A stretch of 54,885 nt of DNA, taken from Micromonospora zingiberis (lineage in GTDB: Bacteria; Actinomycetota; Actinomycetes; Mycobacteriales; Micromonosporaceae). The stretch covers positions 1 to 54,885 of the forward strand of contig NZ_SJJR01000029.1 in assembly GCF_004331455.1 (NCBI RefSeq), read 5' to 3'. The notes below the pieces were generated by a model, which was given only the letters and a program-made list of their open reading frames with translations, did not search any database and was not told where the DNA came from. Both the position numbers and the translations under genes were made by a program. Positions 16,321-24,421 of this stretch are shown here, in pieces. Positions within the stretch are counted from its first letter, which is position 1. The number at the start of each line of letters is the position of its first letter.

Positions 16321-16359
16321 CGTTCCTCCGGCCGCCGTCCGGTGGCGGCCGGAGGAACG
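16321..16359 (-). terminator. Terminator after the ParB-like gene
   Basis: Perfect 16-bp arms (16321-16336 and 16344-16359) with a 7-nt loop lie just past the ParB-like stop on the minus strand. This separates it from the Mom cassette, which must have its own promoter in 16228-16320. Confidence 0.75.
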
Positions 16360-16365
16360 CGTCGG

Positions 16366-17946
16366 CTACGCCTCGGCGGCAGCGGGGGTGGCGGAGTTGG
16401 TGTCGGTGGCTGGCAGCGGTGACTCACCGCATGCCCGCAGTTCGACCGTGGCCAGTTCGTAGCCGTTGGCTTCGAGGTAGCGCAGGTAGCGGGTGGTGCT
16501 GTCGCTGACGCTGCGCCATGAGTTGCGGCTCGTCGCCTCCTCGTACGCGGCGAGTAGCAGGCCGAGCGCGATCATCTGGGCGCGCTCGTCGCTGGCCTTC
16601 CCGACGAGTTCGACCATCGCCGGGGCTCGCCGGCCAAGCGTGGGAGCCTGGTCCGGCAGCCCGAGCAGGTCATGGGCCAGCCCGTTGCCGCCGGTCAGCG
16701 CCGACGTCACGGCGTGGTCGGCACGGGCGAGGCTGCCGGCGATGAAGCCGGCGGCCGTCTTCGGCGCGGCCTTGCGAGCGAGGAACGTACGCAGCCAGTT
16801 CCGGCGTACCGTCTCGGCGCTGTCCCACGCCTTGTTGGACTGGATCACATCCCGACGCTGGGCGCGGGCCTCTTCCCGTTCGACGTCGGTCATCTCCGCG
16901 ACGGTCTTGCGCCCGCTGCCGGAGTCGTGCCCCCGCCAGCGCAGCGCGTGTCCGTGGGTGGCGAAGTCGGTGCACACGTACTCAGGCAGCCAGGCGCGGT
17001 ACGGCGACACGGGTTCCGGCTCCTGTGCGTCCTCGTCTACCTCGGCCGGGGTGTCGTCGCCCCACGGATCGTCCCCGTCGTCCCTGATCCCCTCGTCCTC
17101 CTCCGGGTAGACCCATTCGTCGTCGAGAAAGGCAGCGTGCCCCGGGCAAGAGGCGTGGTTGTCCTCGGTGAGTTGGTCCTCGCCGTGCTTCAGCTCCGAC
17201 AGCCGCTTGGCCTTCTCGTCGTTCCACGACGGCCGGTCAACCACGGTGATCCCGGCAGCGGTGAGGGCAGCGGCAGCTTCGGCCTTCGCCGCCGCCTCCG
17301 CGCGGGCGTCCCGCAACTTCTGCGCCTCGTGGTCGAACCCGCCGCGCTGGGCGGCGACCACGAGCCGCTTGACCGCCTCCGCGTCGTCCTCGAACTCCGC
17401 GACCACCGCAGCCTGGTCGATGCTCAGAAACTCCCACCGTTGCGTCGCGCCGCGAGCGAGCTTACTGCGGGCCACAGTGAGCGCCTTGTCGACCACGGGC
17501 CGGCTCGTGGACATCCGCTTGGCGATCTCCCCGGCCGGGACACCACACAGGGCGAGTTGCTCGAACGCAGTCACGCGCTCAGCGACGGTGAGGGGCTCTC
17601 GGTGATCGTTCTCGTTGACCTGGTCGGTCAGCCGATCGGCTTCGTCCGGCTTCGGAACGACCATCACCCGCACCCACGGGCGCTTGGCTTGCACGGCCGC
17701 GAGAGTCCGGCGTTGCCCGAACAGCACCACCAGGCGGCTGTCGTCGTCGCGGTATGCGACAACCGGCTCCAGGACGCCACGAGTGCGGACGTTATCCACG
17801 TAGGACTTGCGCAGCCTGGGGTCCAAGCGAACGTTGGCGCCGACGACCAGGGTCGCGGGGTCGACACGAAGCAGTTCATCCTCGAACTGCTCCTCTTCGA
17901 CGGCAGCCGCCGTGGTCGTGGCCGTCGTGGGAGCAGAGAGCGTCAC
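16366..17946 (-). CDS. ParB/Srx-domain partition-like protein
   Basis: A 526-residue protein with a ParB N-terminal domain (about 28-115; NVR and LFGQRRTLAA motifs), then a helix-turn-helix region (about 130-160; GVPAGEIAKRMSTSRPVVDKAL region) and a long element-specific C-terminal part with an acidic stretch (about 270-315). ParB proteins bind DNA and use CTP in segregation; in integrated elements they may aid maintenance of the excised circle or control expression. No ParA partner is seen in the element. GTG at 17946 has GGAAGGA 8 nt upstream. Confidence 0.85.
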   Translation of the reverse strand: MTLSAPTTATTTAAAVEEEQFEDELLRVDPATLVVGANVRLDPRLRKSYVDNVRTRGVLEPVVAYRDDDSRLVVLFGQRRTLAAVQAKRPWVRVMVVPKPDEADRLTDQVNENDHREPLTVAERVTAFEQLALCGVPAGEIAKRMSTSRPVVDKALTVARSKLARGATQRWEFLSIDQAAVVAEFEDDAEAVKRLVVAAQRGGFDHEAQKLRDARAEAAAKAEAAAALTAAGITVVDRPSWNDEKAKRLSELKHGEDQLTEDNHASCPGHAAFLDDEWVYPEEDEGIRDDGDDPWGDDTPAEVDEDAQEPEPVSPYRAWLPEYVCTDFATHGHALRWRGHDSGSGRKTVAEMTDVEREEARAQRRDVIQSNKAWDSAETVRRNWLRTFLARKAAPKTAAGFIAGSLARADHAVTSALTGGNGLAHDLLGLPDQAPTLGRRAPAMVELVGKASDERAQMIALGLLLAAYEEATSRNSWRSVSDSTTRYLRYLEANGYELATVELRACGESPLPATDTNSATPAAAEA

Positions 17947-18061
17947 GGTGAAGGTCCTTCCTAGGGATGTGCGGGCAGCAGCGACGGCGACGGCAGCGGG
18001 CCCGGCTGGCCCACCGCGTCGGCGGCGTTTGAGACGAAGGGGTGGGATGGCGACGAGCGTC

Positions 18062-18073
18062 GCTACGGGTAAC
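18062..18073. promoter_or_regulatory. GCTAC-type dyad upstream of the ParB-like gene
   Basis: GCTACGGGTAAC, identical to the copy at 12387. It lies 116 bp before the ParB start. Confidence 0.55.
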
Positions 18074-18145
18074 CGCAGCGGCTACGCTGGCCCGTGCGGA
18101 CCGTCTGGCGGTACGTCGGGCTCGGGTTGTAGCGGCCTTGAGCCC

Positions 18146-18188
18146 CGGTGTCGGCCCGCGCGACGCAAGACCGCGCGGGCCGACACCG
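18146..18188 (-). terminator. Terminator after the 121-residue gene
   Basis: Perfect 17-bp arms (18146-18162 and 18172-18188) and a 9-nt loop abut the TAG stop at 18189 on the minus strand. Confidence 0.75.
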
Positions 18189-18554
18189 CTACTTCCGGTG
18201 CAGCGGAGTCTCTAGCTCGCACTGACTAATCAGTTGCTGTCCCAGCCAGGTACGAATCCGGTACTGGGTCCGCCCATCGACAGCGGCGGGTAGCTCGGTG
18301 GCCTCCACGTCAACCGGCACCAGCACGTCGGCTACGCGGATGTAGGCGGCGACCAGCGCGTCACGGCTGCCGGGACCACCCAGAAGCCGGTAAATCGCCG
18401 CCTGGGCGACCGCCCGCACGCCTCCGATGATGAGGCCGGAGTCGGGGCGCAGCATGGTCAGGATGATGTAGGTCACGGTCTGCCGGCTGGGCATCGCGTT
18501 CTCTGCCGGCACGATGCCCCGGTTCCCGGCGTCGGCCGGCTGCTGGCCGGTCAC
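18189..18554 (-). CDS. Hypothetical 121-residue element protein
   Basis: Not recognised. Residues about 25-60 (TVTYIILTMLRPDSGLIIGG and an Ala-rich helix) are hydrophobic and predicted helical; the remainder looks soluble. GTG start overlaps the preceding stop as GTGA, so it is co-translated with the 109-residue gene. Confidence 0.6.
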   Translation of the reverse strand: MTGQQPADAGNRGIVPAENAMPSRQTVTYIILTMLRPDSGLIIGGVRAVAQAAIYRLLGGPGSRDALVAAYIRVADVLVPVDVEATELPAAVDGRTQYRIRTWLGQQLISQCELETPLHRK

Positions 18555-18880
18555 TGCGCACCGCCGGGCCGTTCGCCATTGGTCATGGCCTCCGCTGCCA
18601 CCTCAGCCGGGTCAGCCGAGCGGGTCGGCGGGGCGAGCAGGAACGTCTGTCCGCCGGACAGGTCCAGGACCGTGCCGGTGTCGGTGACGACGTTGTAACG
18701 GGTGCGCCGGCCGGCAAGGGCCTGCTTGTCGAGGACCGTCGCAGCGGTCGCGCCGGTCTTGACCCGGCTCGGGTGCCAGGTGCCCGGGTTACGGGTCGAT
18801 GCCTTGGTCGCGTCATCGGTGATGAGGATCCGATCGCCCCGCGTCAAGCGGGTCGTGGTCTTCTTTCCTTCGGCAGTCAC
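18551..18880 (-). CDS. Hypothetical 109-residue element protein
   Basis: Starts MTAEGKKTTTRLTRGDRILI; a small beta-rich protein, possibly an SH3-like or KOW-like barrel by pattern (GDRILI, RTRYNVVTDTGTVLDLSGGQTFLL split across the centre). GTG at 18880 has AAGGAAG just upstream. The function is unknown. Confidence 0.6.
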   Translation of the reverse strand: MTAEGKKTTTRLTRGDRILITDDATKASTRNPGTWHPSRVKTGATAATVLDKQALAGRRTRYNVVTDTGTVLDLSGGQTFLLAPPTRSADPAEVAAEAMTNGERPGGAQ

Positions 18881-19003
18881 GGGACTTCCTTCTGTCTGGC
18901 GGGTTGTCGATGACGACGTGCGCCGGGTGGTAGCGACACCCGAGGGCCACGTCGAAGAGTCAGGCTCGGTGCGAGTCCGGCCGAGGTGGTTCTCCGGCAG
19001 GAG

Positions 19004-19037
19004 AGCCACGGGTCCGAGCAGTCGGGTGCCCGTGGCT
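19004..19037 (-). terminator. Probable terminator after the 149-residue gene
   Basis: AGCCACGGG (19004-19012) pairs with CCCGTGGCT (19029-19037), and flanking bases extend the stem imperfectly. It lies downstream of the minus-strand stop at 19121. Confidence 0.55.
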
Positions 19038-19091
19038 TCTCCTCGTCACGCCGGACGCGACGGCAGGTCGTCATCTACCCAACTCGGCACC

Positions 19092-19107
19092 TGTAATGAT
19101 GCCGCAC
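19092..19107 (-). promoter_or_regulatory. 16-bp element motif, copy B
   Basis: TGTAATGATGCCGCAC on the plus strand, 212 bp upstream of the 109-residue gene. It differs from copy C at two positions. Confidence 0.5.
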
Positions 19108-19120
19108 TAAATTTTCAGGG

Positions 19121-19570
19121 CTAATCCGAGACAGCCCCGCCGGAGGCGGTCGCAGCCGCAGCTCGCGCACGGTGCCAGTCGAGGATCGCCAGGCGGCGCA
19201 GGCCGGTCGCCGTGGCGTCCCGCTTGGTGCGATGCCAGGTGGGAACACCGCCACCCGGCAGCGTTAGCTGCCAGACCCCGGGCTCCCCGTAGGGCATCTC
19301 CGCTCGGGTGCGCTTGACGACCGAGACCCGTACGTACTTGTCCGGAATCGGAGTGTCAGCGGGCGCGACGCGCTCCGGCTCGCACCTGCGAACCGGCAGA
19401 CCGCCGGCGAGCCACGCGAAGGTCAGGGTGGTCCAGCGGCCGTCGCCATCGCCGCCGCCGTACTCCACCGGGTCGTCGTCATACCACGAAATCACGCGAT
19501 CGCCCGCGGCCGGCATCCCGGCGGCTCCGTTGTCGGCACCAGCGTCGACAACGTTTAGTTGATCAGACAC
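19121..19570 (-). CDS. Hypothetical 149-residue element protein
   Basis: Starts with GTG giving MSDQLNVVDAGADNG; overlaps the upstream gene's end by 16 nt. The body has WYDDDP, RWTTLTFAWLAGGLPV and a basic C-terminal helix (RRLAILDWHRARAAAA). No family recognised. AGGAAAAG lies just before the GTG. In-frame upstream sequence is Arg-rich and unlikely to be translated. Confidence 0.6.
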   Translation of the reverse strand: MSDQLNVVDAGADNGAAGMPAAGDRVISWYDDDPVEYGGGDGDGRWTTLTFAWLAGGLPVRRCEPERVAPADTPIPDKYVRVSVVKRTRAEMPYGEPGVWQLTLPGGGVPTWHRTKRDATATGLRRLAILDWHRARAAAATASGGAVSD

Positions 19571-20043
19571 GCGCTTTTCCTTTCCTCGATCGGAGGCAGG
19601 CGGAGTTCCCCCTGCTCGACGCCGGCCGATCCGCCGCACAACTGAGCGATACGTCCGGGAGCATCTCCAACAGCGCTTCGATGTGGTTGGTCCAGCCGGG
19701 CATCGACTCCGATGCGCGAGCGACCGGCGTTGATGAGCTGGTACCAGGAGTAGCAGAGTTCGTAGACCGCCATAGCAGCCTTCGGGTCGTGCGCGCATGC
19801 GGACCGGGCATTGACCCAGGCCGCAGCCCTTCCGCCGTTGGCGGTGAAGAGGTTGGCATTCAGCGCACGGGAGGCGGCGGCGAAGCCGTCGACGTCCGGC
19901 ACGACCAGTTCGGGCATCGGAAGGCACTCGGCAGCAGCCGGGTGCACGACCTCGATGGCCGTCGTGATCTTGTGCCGAGCGTCGACCAGGACCGGGCGGA
20001 TGACGTTGAAGCGCTCCTCGGGAGTCAAAGATCCACGGGGCAC
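19555..20043 (-). CDS. Hypothetical 162-residue element protein
   Basis: Starts at GTG 20043 (MPRGSLTPEERFNVIRPVL) with GGAGG 5 nt before it. Residues 10-110 are helical with a compact Cys/Trp core (YELCYSWYQLINAGRSRIG); the tail after about 115 is loose. Not recognised. Preceded at about 55 bp by copy C of the 16-bp motif, and overlapping the next gene, so the two probably form one unit. Confidence 0.6.
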   Translation of the reverse strand: MPRGSLTPEERFNVIRPVLVDARHKITTAIEVVHPAAAECLPMPELVVPDVDGFAAASRALNANLFTANGGRAAAWVNARSACAHDPKAAMAVYELCYSWYQLINAGRSRIGVDARLDQPHRSAVGDAPGRIAQLCGGSAGVEQGELRLPPIEERKSACLIN

Positions 20044-20094
20044 ATGAACCTCCAGCAAAGGTCTGAGTCTTGTCCGGAAGGGGCTCCTTCCATT

Positions 20095-20110
20095 TGTAAT
20101 GATACCGCAT
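20095..20110 (-). promoter_or_regulatory. 16-bp element motif, copy C
   Basis: TGTAATGATACCGCAT on the plus strand. The TATCAT box on the minus strand is about 55 bp upstream of the GTG at 20043, a fitting distance for a -10 element. Confidence 0.55.
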
Positions 20111-20327
20111 TAGCCTCGGAAATGGCAGTCCATCTGATCCACTTGACCTGCAAACGGTGAGCGAGAGGGCTGCGTCGGCCACTGTCTTCTGGGCCGACAA
20201 CCGAGCTGCCCAAGAGCGCGGTCCAAGATCCAAATGACGGCTGCTCACCGCCCTATCGGTGATTCGAGTCAACGCTGTTGTCGCGTCCGTTCGAAAGCTT
20301 CGGATGATCAAGTCGTTGACCAGCGGC
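20111..20327. other. Divergent intergenic region
   Basis: Together with the inverted repeat that follows, this separates the leftward 162-residue gene from the rightward beta-flower gene. I saw no further gene or RNA. Confidence 0.4.
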
Positions 20328-20381
20328 CCGCAAGGTAGGTCCGGACGCCGGCCGGTCCAGTTGTCCGGACCTACCTTGCGG
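20328..20381. repeat. Perfect 19-bp inverted repeat
   Basis: Arms 20328-20346 and 20363-20381 are perfectly complementary around a 16-nt loop. It lies about 75 bp before the beta-flower gene start. It could be an operator, a structured leader, an attenuator or a terminator for readthrough transcription. Confidence 0.7.
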
Positions 20382-20455
20382 ATTCCCGGCCGAGCCAGCG
20401 TGGGCGGCCCCGGTCGGGCAGGAAGTGTCGTAGCTGCCTGGTGGAATGGCAACCC

Positions 20456-20890
20456 ATGAGCAGCCTTTACACCAAGAACGGCCGGCCGTTGCAGGTCTCC
20501 GGCGATAGCGTGTACTCCCGCTCCGGCAAGTATGTCGGTCGCATCAGCGGTGGCAAGATCTACGACCCGAGCGGGCGTTATGCCGGAACGATCGACGGGG
20601 ACCGGGTCGTCTACCGATCGACTGAAAGCGCCTCCATCAGTAGTCCCAGCATCAGCGCGCCGCGCGTGGGGTCGGCCGCCGCGAACGCCGTCGGTTCAGC
20701 TATCTGGGGGACGAGCCCAACTTCCCTGACTGATCGGGCCGGGCCTGGTCTTGGCGTTGCTCGCAACGTCAGCCGGACGGCTCGCAGGGTTACTCGAACA
20801 CTCGCAAGGTTCGCGCGGACGCGACACCAACTGTCCTGTCCGCGACGGGATGGCGGACGTCCCGATGCTGACCTGCGCCCCGCCATGTAG
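20456..20890 (+). pseudogene. 4fold beta-flower family protein, probably frameshifted near its end
   Basis: The N-terminal about 55 residues repeat short G-x-x-Y/I-x-G blades (SVYSRSGKYVGRISGGKIYD and on), the hallmark of the small beta-flower family. After about residue 83 the frame becomes Arg-rich and runs on to 20890. Adding one G to the G run at 20706-20710 gives AIWGDEPNFPD and a stop at 20731-20733, a far more natural ending. So it is either truly broken or carries a sequence error; the intact product would be about 92 residues. ATG at 20456. Confidence 0.6.
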
Positions 20891-20952
20891 ATCCGGACGC
20901 TCGCACAGCGAATCGTCCAACTCAACTTGGCGGATTCCAGGACAGTGACGCG

Positions 20953-21444
20953 ATGTACGAGAATGTCGACATCGAATCGAAGGCGGGACATCGGTCACCG
21001 GGGAGGTTGGGGGTGTCGCCGGACACGGTCTGGGTGCAGTGGTTGGTGATCGTTGCGGCACTGGTGCAGAGCGTGGGGGCAGTGATCCAGGTGTCACAAG
21101 GACGCCAGCGGTCCGGGAGCCACGAAGGAACCGCGAAGCCACCCGTTTCCGTCGATGCTGCGATGCGCAGCGGCGTGCTCACAATCGTCCTCGGGTTCAT
21201 GGCGATCTACGCCGCACCCCGGGTCGTGGCAATGGGTTTCCACAACTCAGGCGAGAACTTATACGAGGTTGTTCTCATCAGCGTCGTTGCGATTGGCCCG
21301 TTAGCTGCCATCACCACGATCGTGCTGGCACTGGAGCACGTGTTCAAGCACGACGAGACACCGACCGAATTACTCGTCCACTCCCTAACCGCCATAGCGG
21401 CGACCGGAGTGCTGATCATGGAGGCCGCCCTGCTTAGCTCGTAA
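20953..21444 (+). CDS. Hypothetical four-helix membrane protein
   Basis: A 163-residue protein. Hydrophobic helices lie at about 26-46, 75-93, 104-128 and 142-162, with short loops. No signal peptide or enzyme motif. It follows the beta-flower gene by about 60 bp (or 220 bp if that gene is read as corrected). The function is not recognised; ATG at 20953. Confidence 0.65.
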   Translation: MYENVDIESKAGHRSPGRLGVSPDTVWVQWLVIVAALVQSVGAVIQVSQGRQRSGSHEGTAKPPVSVDAAMRSGVLTIVLGFMAIYAAPRVVAMGFHNSGENLYEVVLISVVAIGPLAAITTIVLALEHVFKHDETPTELLVHSLTAIAATGVLIMEAALLSS

Positions 21445-22036
21445 GCAGACCTCACCAGTCTCGCCGCGGAGAGGAGGGAACCCGCCGATTCCGGCGGGGA
21501 TGTCCGGCCACCGGACCCCAACCGGGCACCTGACCCGAGGTGGACGCGGAGACCGCAAGGTCATCCGCCAGCTAAAGCTGGACTCGGCCACCTTCGCGTG
21601 GACAGGACACCCACGATCGCGTATTCGCATCTGATCGAACAGGAGCTGGTGCCAGCAAGTTGTAGTACCGGTCACCGGATGTGCCGACCGAGCGCGGTCG
21701 GCACATCCGGCATCCGGTACGAGCACTGACCCAGCGGGGTCAGTGGACAAGGCAACGCCATCACGTCGCGCGCCAACAGCGGCCACGCCGACACTCGCGC
21801 GTGCTTCCGCCTTCGAGGGCGAGTTGCCACGCCTCGCACCGAAGCGGTCCCGACTGGTTCCGCTTCCGCAGCCGGCAGGGCCGGCACGTTCGCTTCCGGT
21901 CGCGGGCTCTTGCTTCCACCGTAACGGCCGAGCGGAACCGGAAGCGGACTCATGCCGAGCCGCTGCCCGTAGCGTGGCCGATAACCCCGCCGCCGCACGT
22001 TCGGACGCAGGAACGTGCGAAACGGAGGCGACGACA
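21445..22036. other. Gene-poor region before the mobilisation genes, candidate transfer origin
   Basis: Almost 600 bp without a convincing gene. It holds a 15-bp perfect hairpin (21675-21710) and a one-mismatch copy of the dyad (21962-21973), and directly precedes MobC-like and relaxase genes. Transfer origins usually lie here. No nic sequence was recognised. Confidence 0.4.
21675..21710. repeat. Perfect 15-bp hairpin
   Basis: Arms 21675-21689 and 21696-21710 enclose a 6-nt loop. It could be the terminator of the membrane protein gene 230 bp upstream, or part of an oriT. Confidence 0.6.
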
Positions 22037-22489
22037 GTGGACACCCGTACGCGAACAGCGACCGGCGACACGCCCAGCCCACGTGGCGCCGACCGGCGTC
22101 ACCAGTTCCCCGGCCGCCGGCAACGGATCAACCTCCGACTCGACGAAGCCGAGCACAGCGACGTCGTGACCGCCGCGAACCGCGCCGGGCTGACCCCGAC
22201 CGGCTTCTGCGCCGACGCCTCGTTGGCCGCCGCCAGGAGCACCACCGCCCCCGGCACCCTGATCGCCGGAACCGGCGTCACCCGAGCAGAACTCGCCGCC
22301 ATGCAACGAGAACTCTTCGCTGCCCGGACCGCCATCACGCGGACCGGCACCAACCTCAACCAAGCCACCGCAGCACTCAACGCCACCGGCGAGGCGCCGG
22401 TCTGGCTCGACCGCGCCGTCAGACGGTGTGAGCAGGCGCTCGACAGGCTCGACGCCCTTGTGGCCGACATCGACCGGCGGCTGCGCTGA
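22037..22489 (+). CDS. MobC-like relaxosome accessory protein
   Basis: A 150-residue protein. RRQRINLRLDEAEHSDVVTA (about 28-47) with a following TPTGFCADAS helix fits the ribbon-helix-helix fold of MobC/MbeC-type proteins, which help a relaxase melt and nick the transfer origin. The C-terminal half is helical (ELAAMQRELFAARTAI). GTG at 22037 has GGAGG 8 nt upstream. Its stop is shared with the relaxase start (CTGA). Upstream in-frame sequence is low-quality Arg/Pro and was excluded. Confidence 0.8.
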   Translation: MDTRTRTATGDTPSPRGADRRHQFPGRRQRINLRLDEAEHSDVVTAANRAGLTPTGFCADASLAAARSTTAPGTLIAGTGVTRAELAAMQRELFAARTAITRTGTNLNQATAALNATGEAPVWLDRAVRRCEQALDRLDALVADIDRRLR

Positions 22490-23940
22490 TCCCCGCCATC
22501 CATCCCCGCGGCACGAACGCAGGCGGCCTGCTCCGCTACCTGTTCGGCCCGGGGAAGGCCGAGGAACACGTCAATCCCCACCTCGTCGCCGCGTGGTCCG
22601 GCCCCAACCAGCTACCCTCGCTGGAACCCCCGACCCACGCCTCCGGGCGCCACGACATCCGTGCCCTAGCCCGCCTGCTCGAACAGCCCGTACGTGCCGG
22701 CAGGAACCCGCCCCTGAAGTTCGTCTGGCACGCCTCCGTCCGCAACCACATCACCGACCGGATCCTCAGCGACAGCCAATGGGCGCACATCGCCGCCGAG
22801 ATCGTCGCCGCCGTCGGCATCGCCCCGCACGGCGACTCGGACGCCGTGCGATGGGTGGCCGTACGCCACGCCGACGACCACATCCATATCGTGGCCACGC
22901 TCGTCCGACAGGACGGCGAAACCGCCTGGGCCTGGAACGAACGCCTCAAGGCGCAAGCCGCCGCCCGCGACCTCGAACAACGCTACGGCCTATACCAGGT
23001 CGGTCCGGTCGACCACACCAGCCACCGCAGGCCCACCGCTGCGGAACAGAACAAGTCCCGCCGGCAGGGCAGACCAGAAATTGCCCGCGACCGGCTCCGC
23101 CGCGAGGTACGCGCAGCTGCAGCCACAGCCACCGATGAAGACGACTTCGTCAATCGGCTCCAGGCGGCAGGTGTCCTTGTGCGGCTCCGTCACAGCACGA
23201 TCAACCCGGACGAGGTCACCGGCTACGCAGTAGGACTGCCCGACCATCACACGGACGCCGGCGACACCGTCTGGTACGGCGGCGGCCGACTCGCCCCGGA
23301 CCTCACCCTCCCCCGGCTCCGCCAACGCTGGACTGCAGGTCCCGGCGCAACGCCACCCGACGGCAGTCAGCGCATCGGACGTTCCGGCGTCCGACACCGA
23401 ACAAACGCCTTCCGCCGGGCAACAGCATCTGCGACCATCAGCGCCAGCTATTTCGATGCGGCGAGTCCGGCGAGCGGCGAGGAGGACATCGCGTCCCTCG
23501 CCGAGGCCGCCGCCGACCTTCTCGCATCCACGGTGCGCGCGTTCGAAGGCCGTAGAAGCGGCCCCCTCACCGAGGCTTCGGAAGCCTTCGATCGAGCAGC
23601 CCGGGAACCACGCCAACGCCGTCCCAGGCATCTCCACTCGGAGGCGGGCCATCTTCGGGCCATGTCCCGACTCATCGCAGCGGTGGGCCGGCTCACGAGC
23701 AACGACGACACCGCCGCAGCCCTGCAGTTGGTCCTGCGCATGTCAATGATCGCGAACAATCTCGCCGAGTTCCGCGAGGCTCAGAACAGCCTCCATCAGG
23801 CGAAAGCAGCCCGACTGGCCGCAGCACGCCTCCGGATGTTCGCGTCGAACACCGCTGCCGACCCGCTGGCGCCCCGGTTCGCCGCCGCGCCAGCGCCAGT
23901 TGTCTTCGAACGAGACCACACCAAGGGGCACGTCCTCTAA
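22486..23940 (+). CDS. MobA/VirD2-type relaxase
   Basis: A 484-residue protein beginning IPAIHPRGTNAGGLLRYLF when read from a CTG start at 22486, which overlaps the MobC stop as CTGA. The HxH metal motif HIHIVATLVRQDG (about 130-142) and the N-terminal family consensus GGLLRYLFGPGKAEEH identify a relaxase that nicks oriT and pilots the strand. No ATG/GTG/TTG would retain the N-terminus: the next usable start (GTG 22846) loses a quarter of the domain. The C-terminal half (about 230-484) is helical. With MobC it makes the element mobilisable by a helper. Confidence 0.85.
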   Translation: MIPAIHPRGTNAGGLLRYLFGPGKAEEHVNPHLVAAWSGPNQLPSLEPPTHASGRHDIRALARLLEQPVRAGRNPPLKFVWHASVRNHITDRILSDSQWAHIAAEIVAAVGIAPHGDSDAVRWVAVRHADDHIHIVATLVRQDGETAWAWNERLKAQAAARDLEQRYGLYQVGPVDHTSHRRPTAAEQNKSRRQGRPEIARDRLRREVRAAAATATDEDDFVNRLQAAGVLVRLRHSTINPDEVTGYAVGLPDHHTDAGDTVWYGGGRLAPDLTLPRLRQRWTAGPGATPPDGSQRIGRSGVRHRTNAFRRATASATISASYFDAASPASGEEDIASLAEAAADLLASTVRAFEGRRSGPLTEASEAFDRAAREPRQRRPRHLHSEAGHLRAMSRLIAAVGRLTSNDDTAAALQLVLRMSMIANNLAEFREAQNSLHQAKAARLAAARLRMFASNTAADPLAPRFAAAPAPVVFERDHTKGHVL

Positions 23941-24032
23941 CCAGCCATTCGGGTCTCGACGCGAGTTCTGCTGGTCCTGTTCGTCGAGGTGGGTCACCCC
24001 ACAGTCGCGTCATCGCCGCCCGGGACCGATCC

Positions 24033-24044
24033 GCTACCCGTAGC
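24033..24044. promoter_or_regulatory. Perfect GCTAC-n2-GTAGC dyad
   Basis: GCTACCCGTAGC, followed by another GGTAGC. It lies 111 bp upstream of the HTH gene at 24155 and is the most symmetrical copy. Confidence 0.6.
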
Positions 24045-24154
24045 GGTAGCGCGGCAGGAAACCCCGCAGCCCGAAGGTTGTGTCGAGGCATACCAGACGG
24101 TGTCTCTCCAGCCGGACGTCACAGGCGTCTGCCCCTCAGCAAAGGACCAGGCCA

Positions 24155-24421
24155 GTGATCACCAGTGCACTCAGCCAGGATCAGCTGCTGCAGCTACCCG
24201 CGATGGTCGATCTGGCAACCGCCGCTCGCGCGGTTGGCCTCGGCCGGACGAAAGCGTACGAGTTGGCACGGCGGAAAGCGTTTCCGTGCCCGGTCCTGCG
24301 CATCGGGACCTCGTACCGCGTACGCACGGCGGACCTGCTCAGACTCGCCGGCATCGAACGACCGCAGGACGCCGACGGACTCTCAGACCCGGACGGACAG
24401 GCAACTACGGCGACTACCTAG
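24155..24421 (+). CDS. Excisionase-like helix-turn-helix protein
   Basis: An 88-residue protein. LATAARAVGLGRTKAYELAR and PVLRIGTSYRV form the excisionase-type winged helix, as in the protein at 9064-9294. Being the closest such gene to the integrase, it is the best candidate for the recombination directionality factor (Xis). GTG at 24155 with AAGGA about 12 nt upstream; an alternative upstream start would add a poor N-terminus. Confidence 0.75.
   Translation: MITSALSQDQLLQLPAMVDLATAARAVGLGRTKAYELARRKAFPCPVLRIGTSYRVRTADLLRLAGIERPQDADGLSDPDGQATTATT

Noticed and set aside
16366..17946. A chromosomal ParB origin-partition protein
   Set aside because: No ParA is adjacent, the C-terminal half is element-specific, and the chromosomal gene order around it is absent.
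13010..20110. The 16-bp motif as a conserved coding start (M-R-Y/H-H-Y)
   Set aside because: All three copies begin with ATG or GTG on the minus strand, but one runs into a stop after ten codons and another is out of frame with its gene, so a DNA site is more likely.
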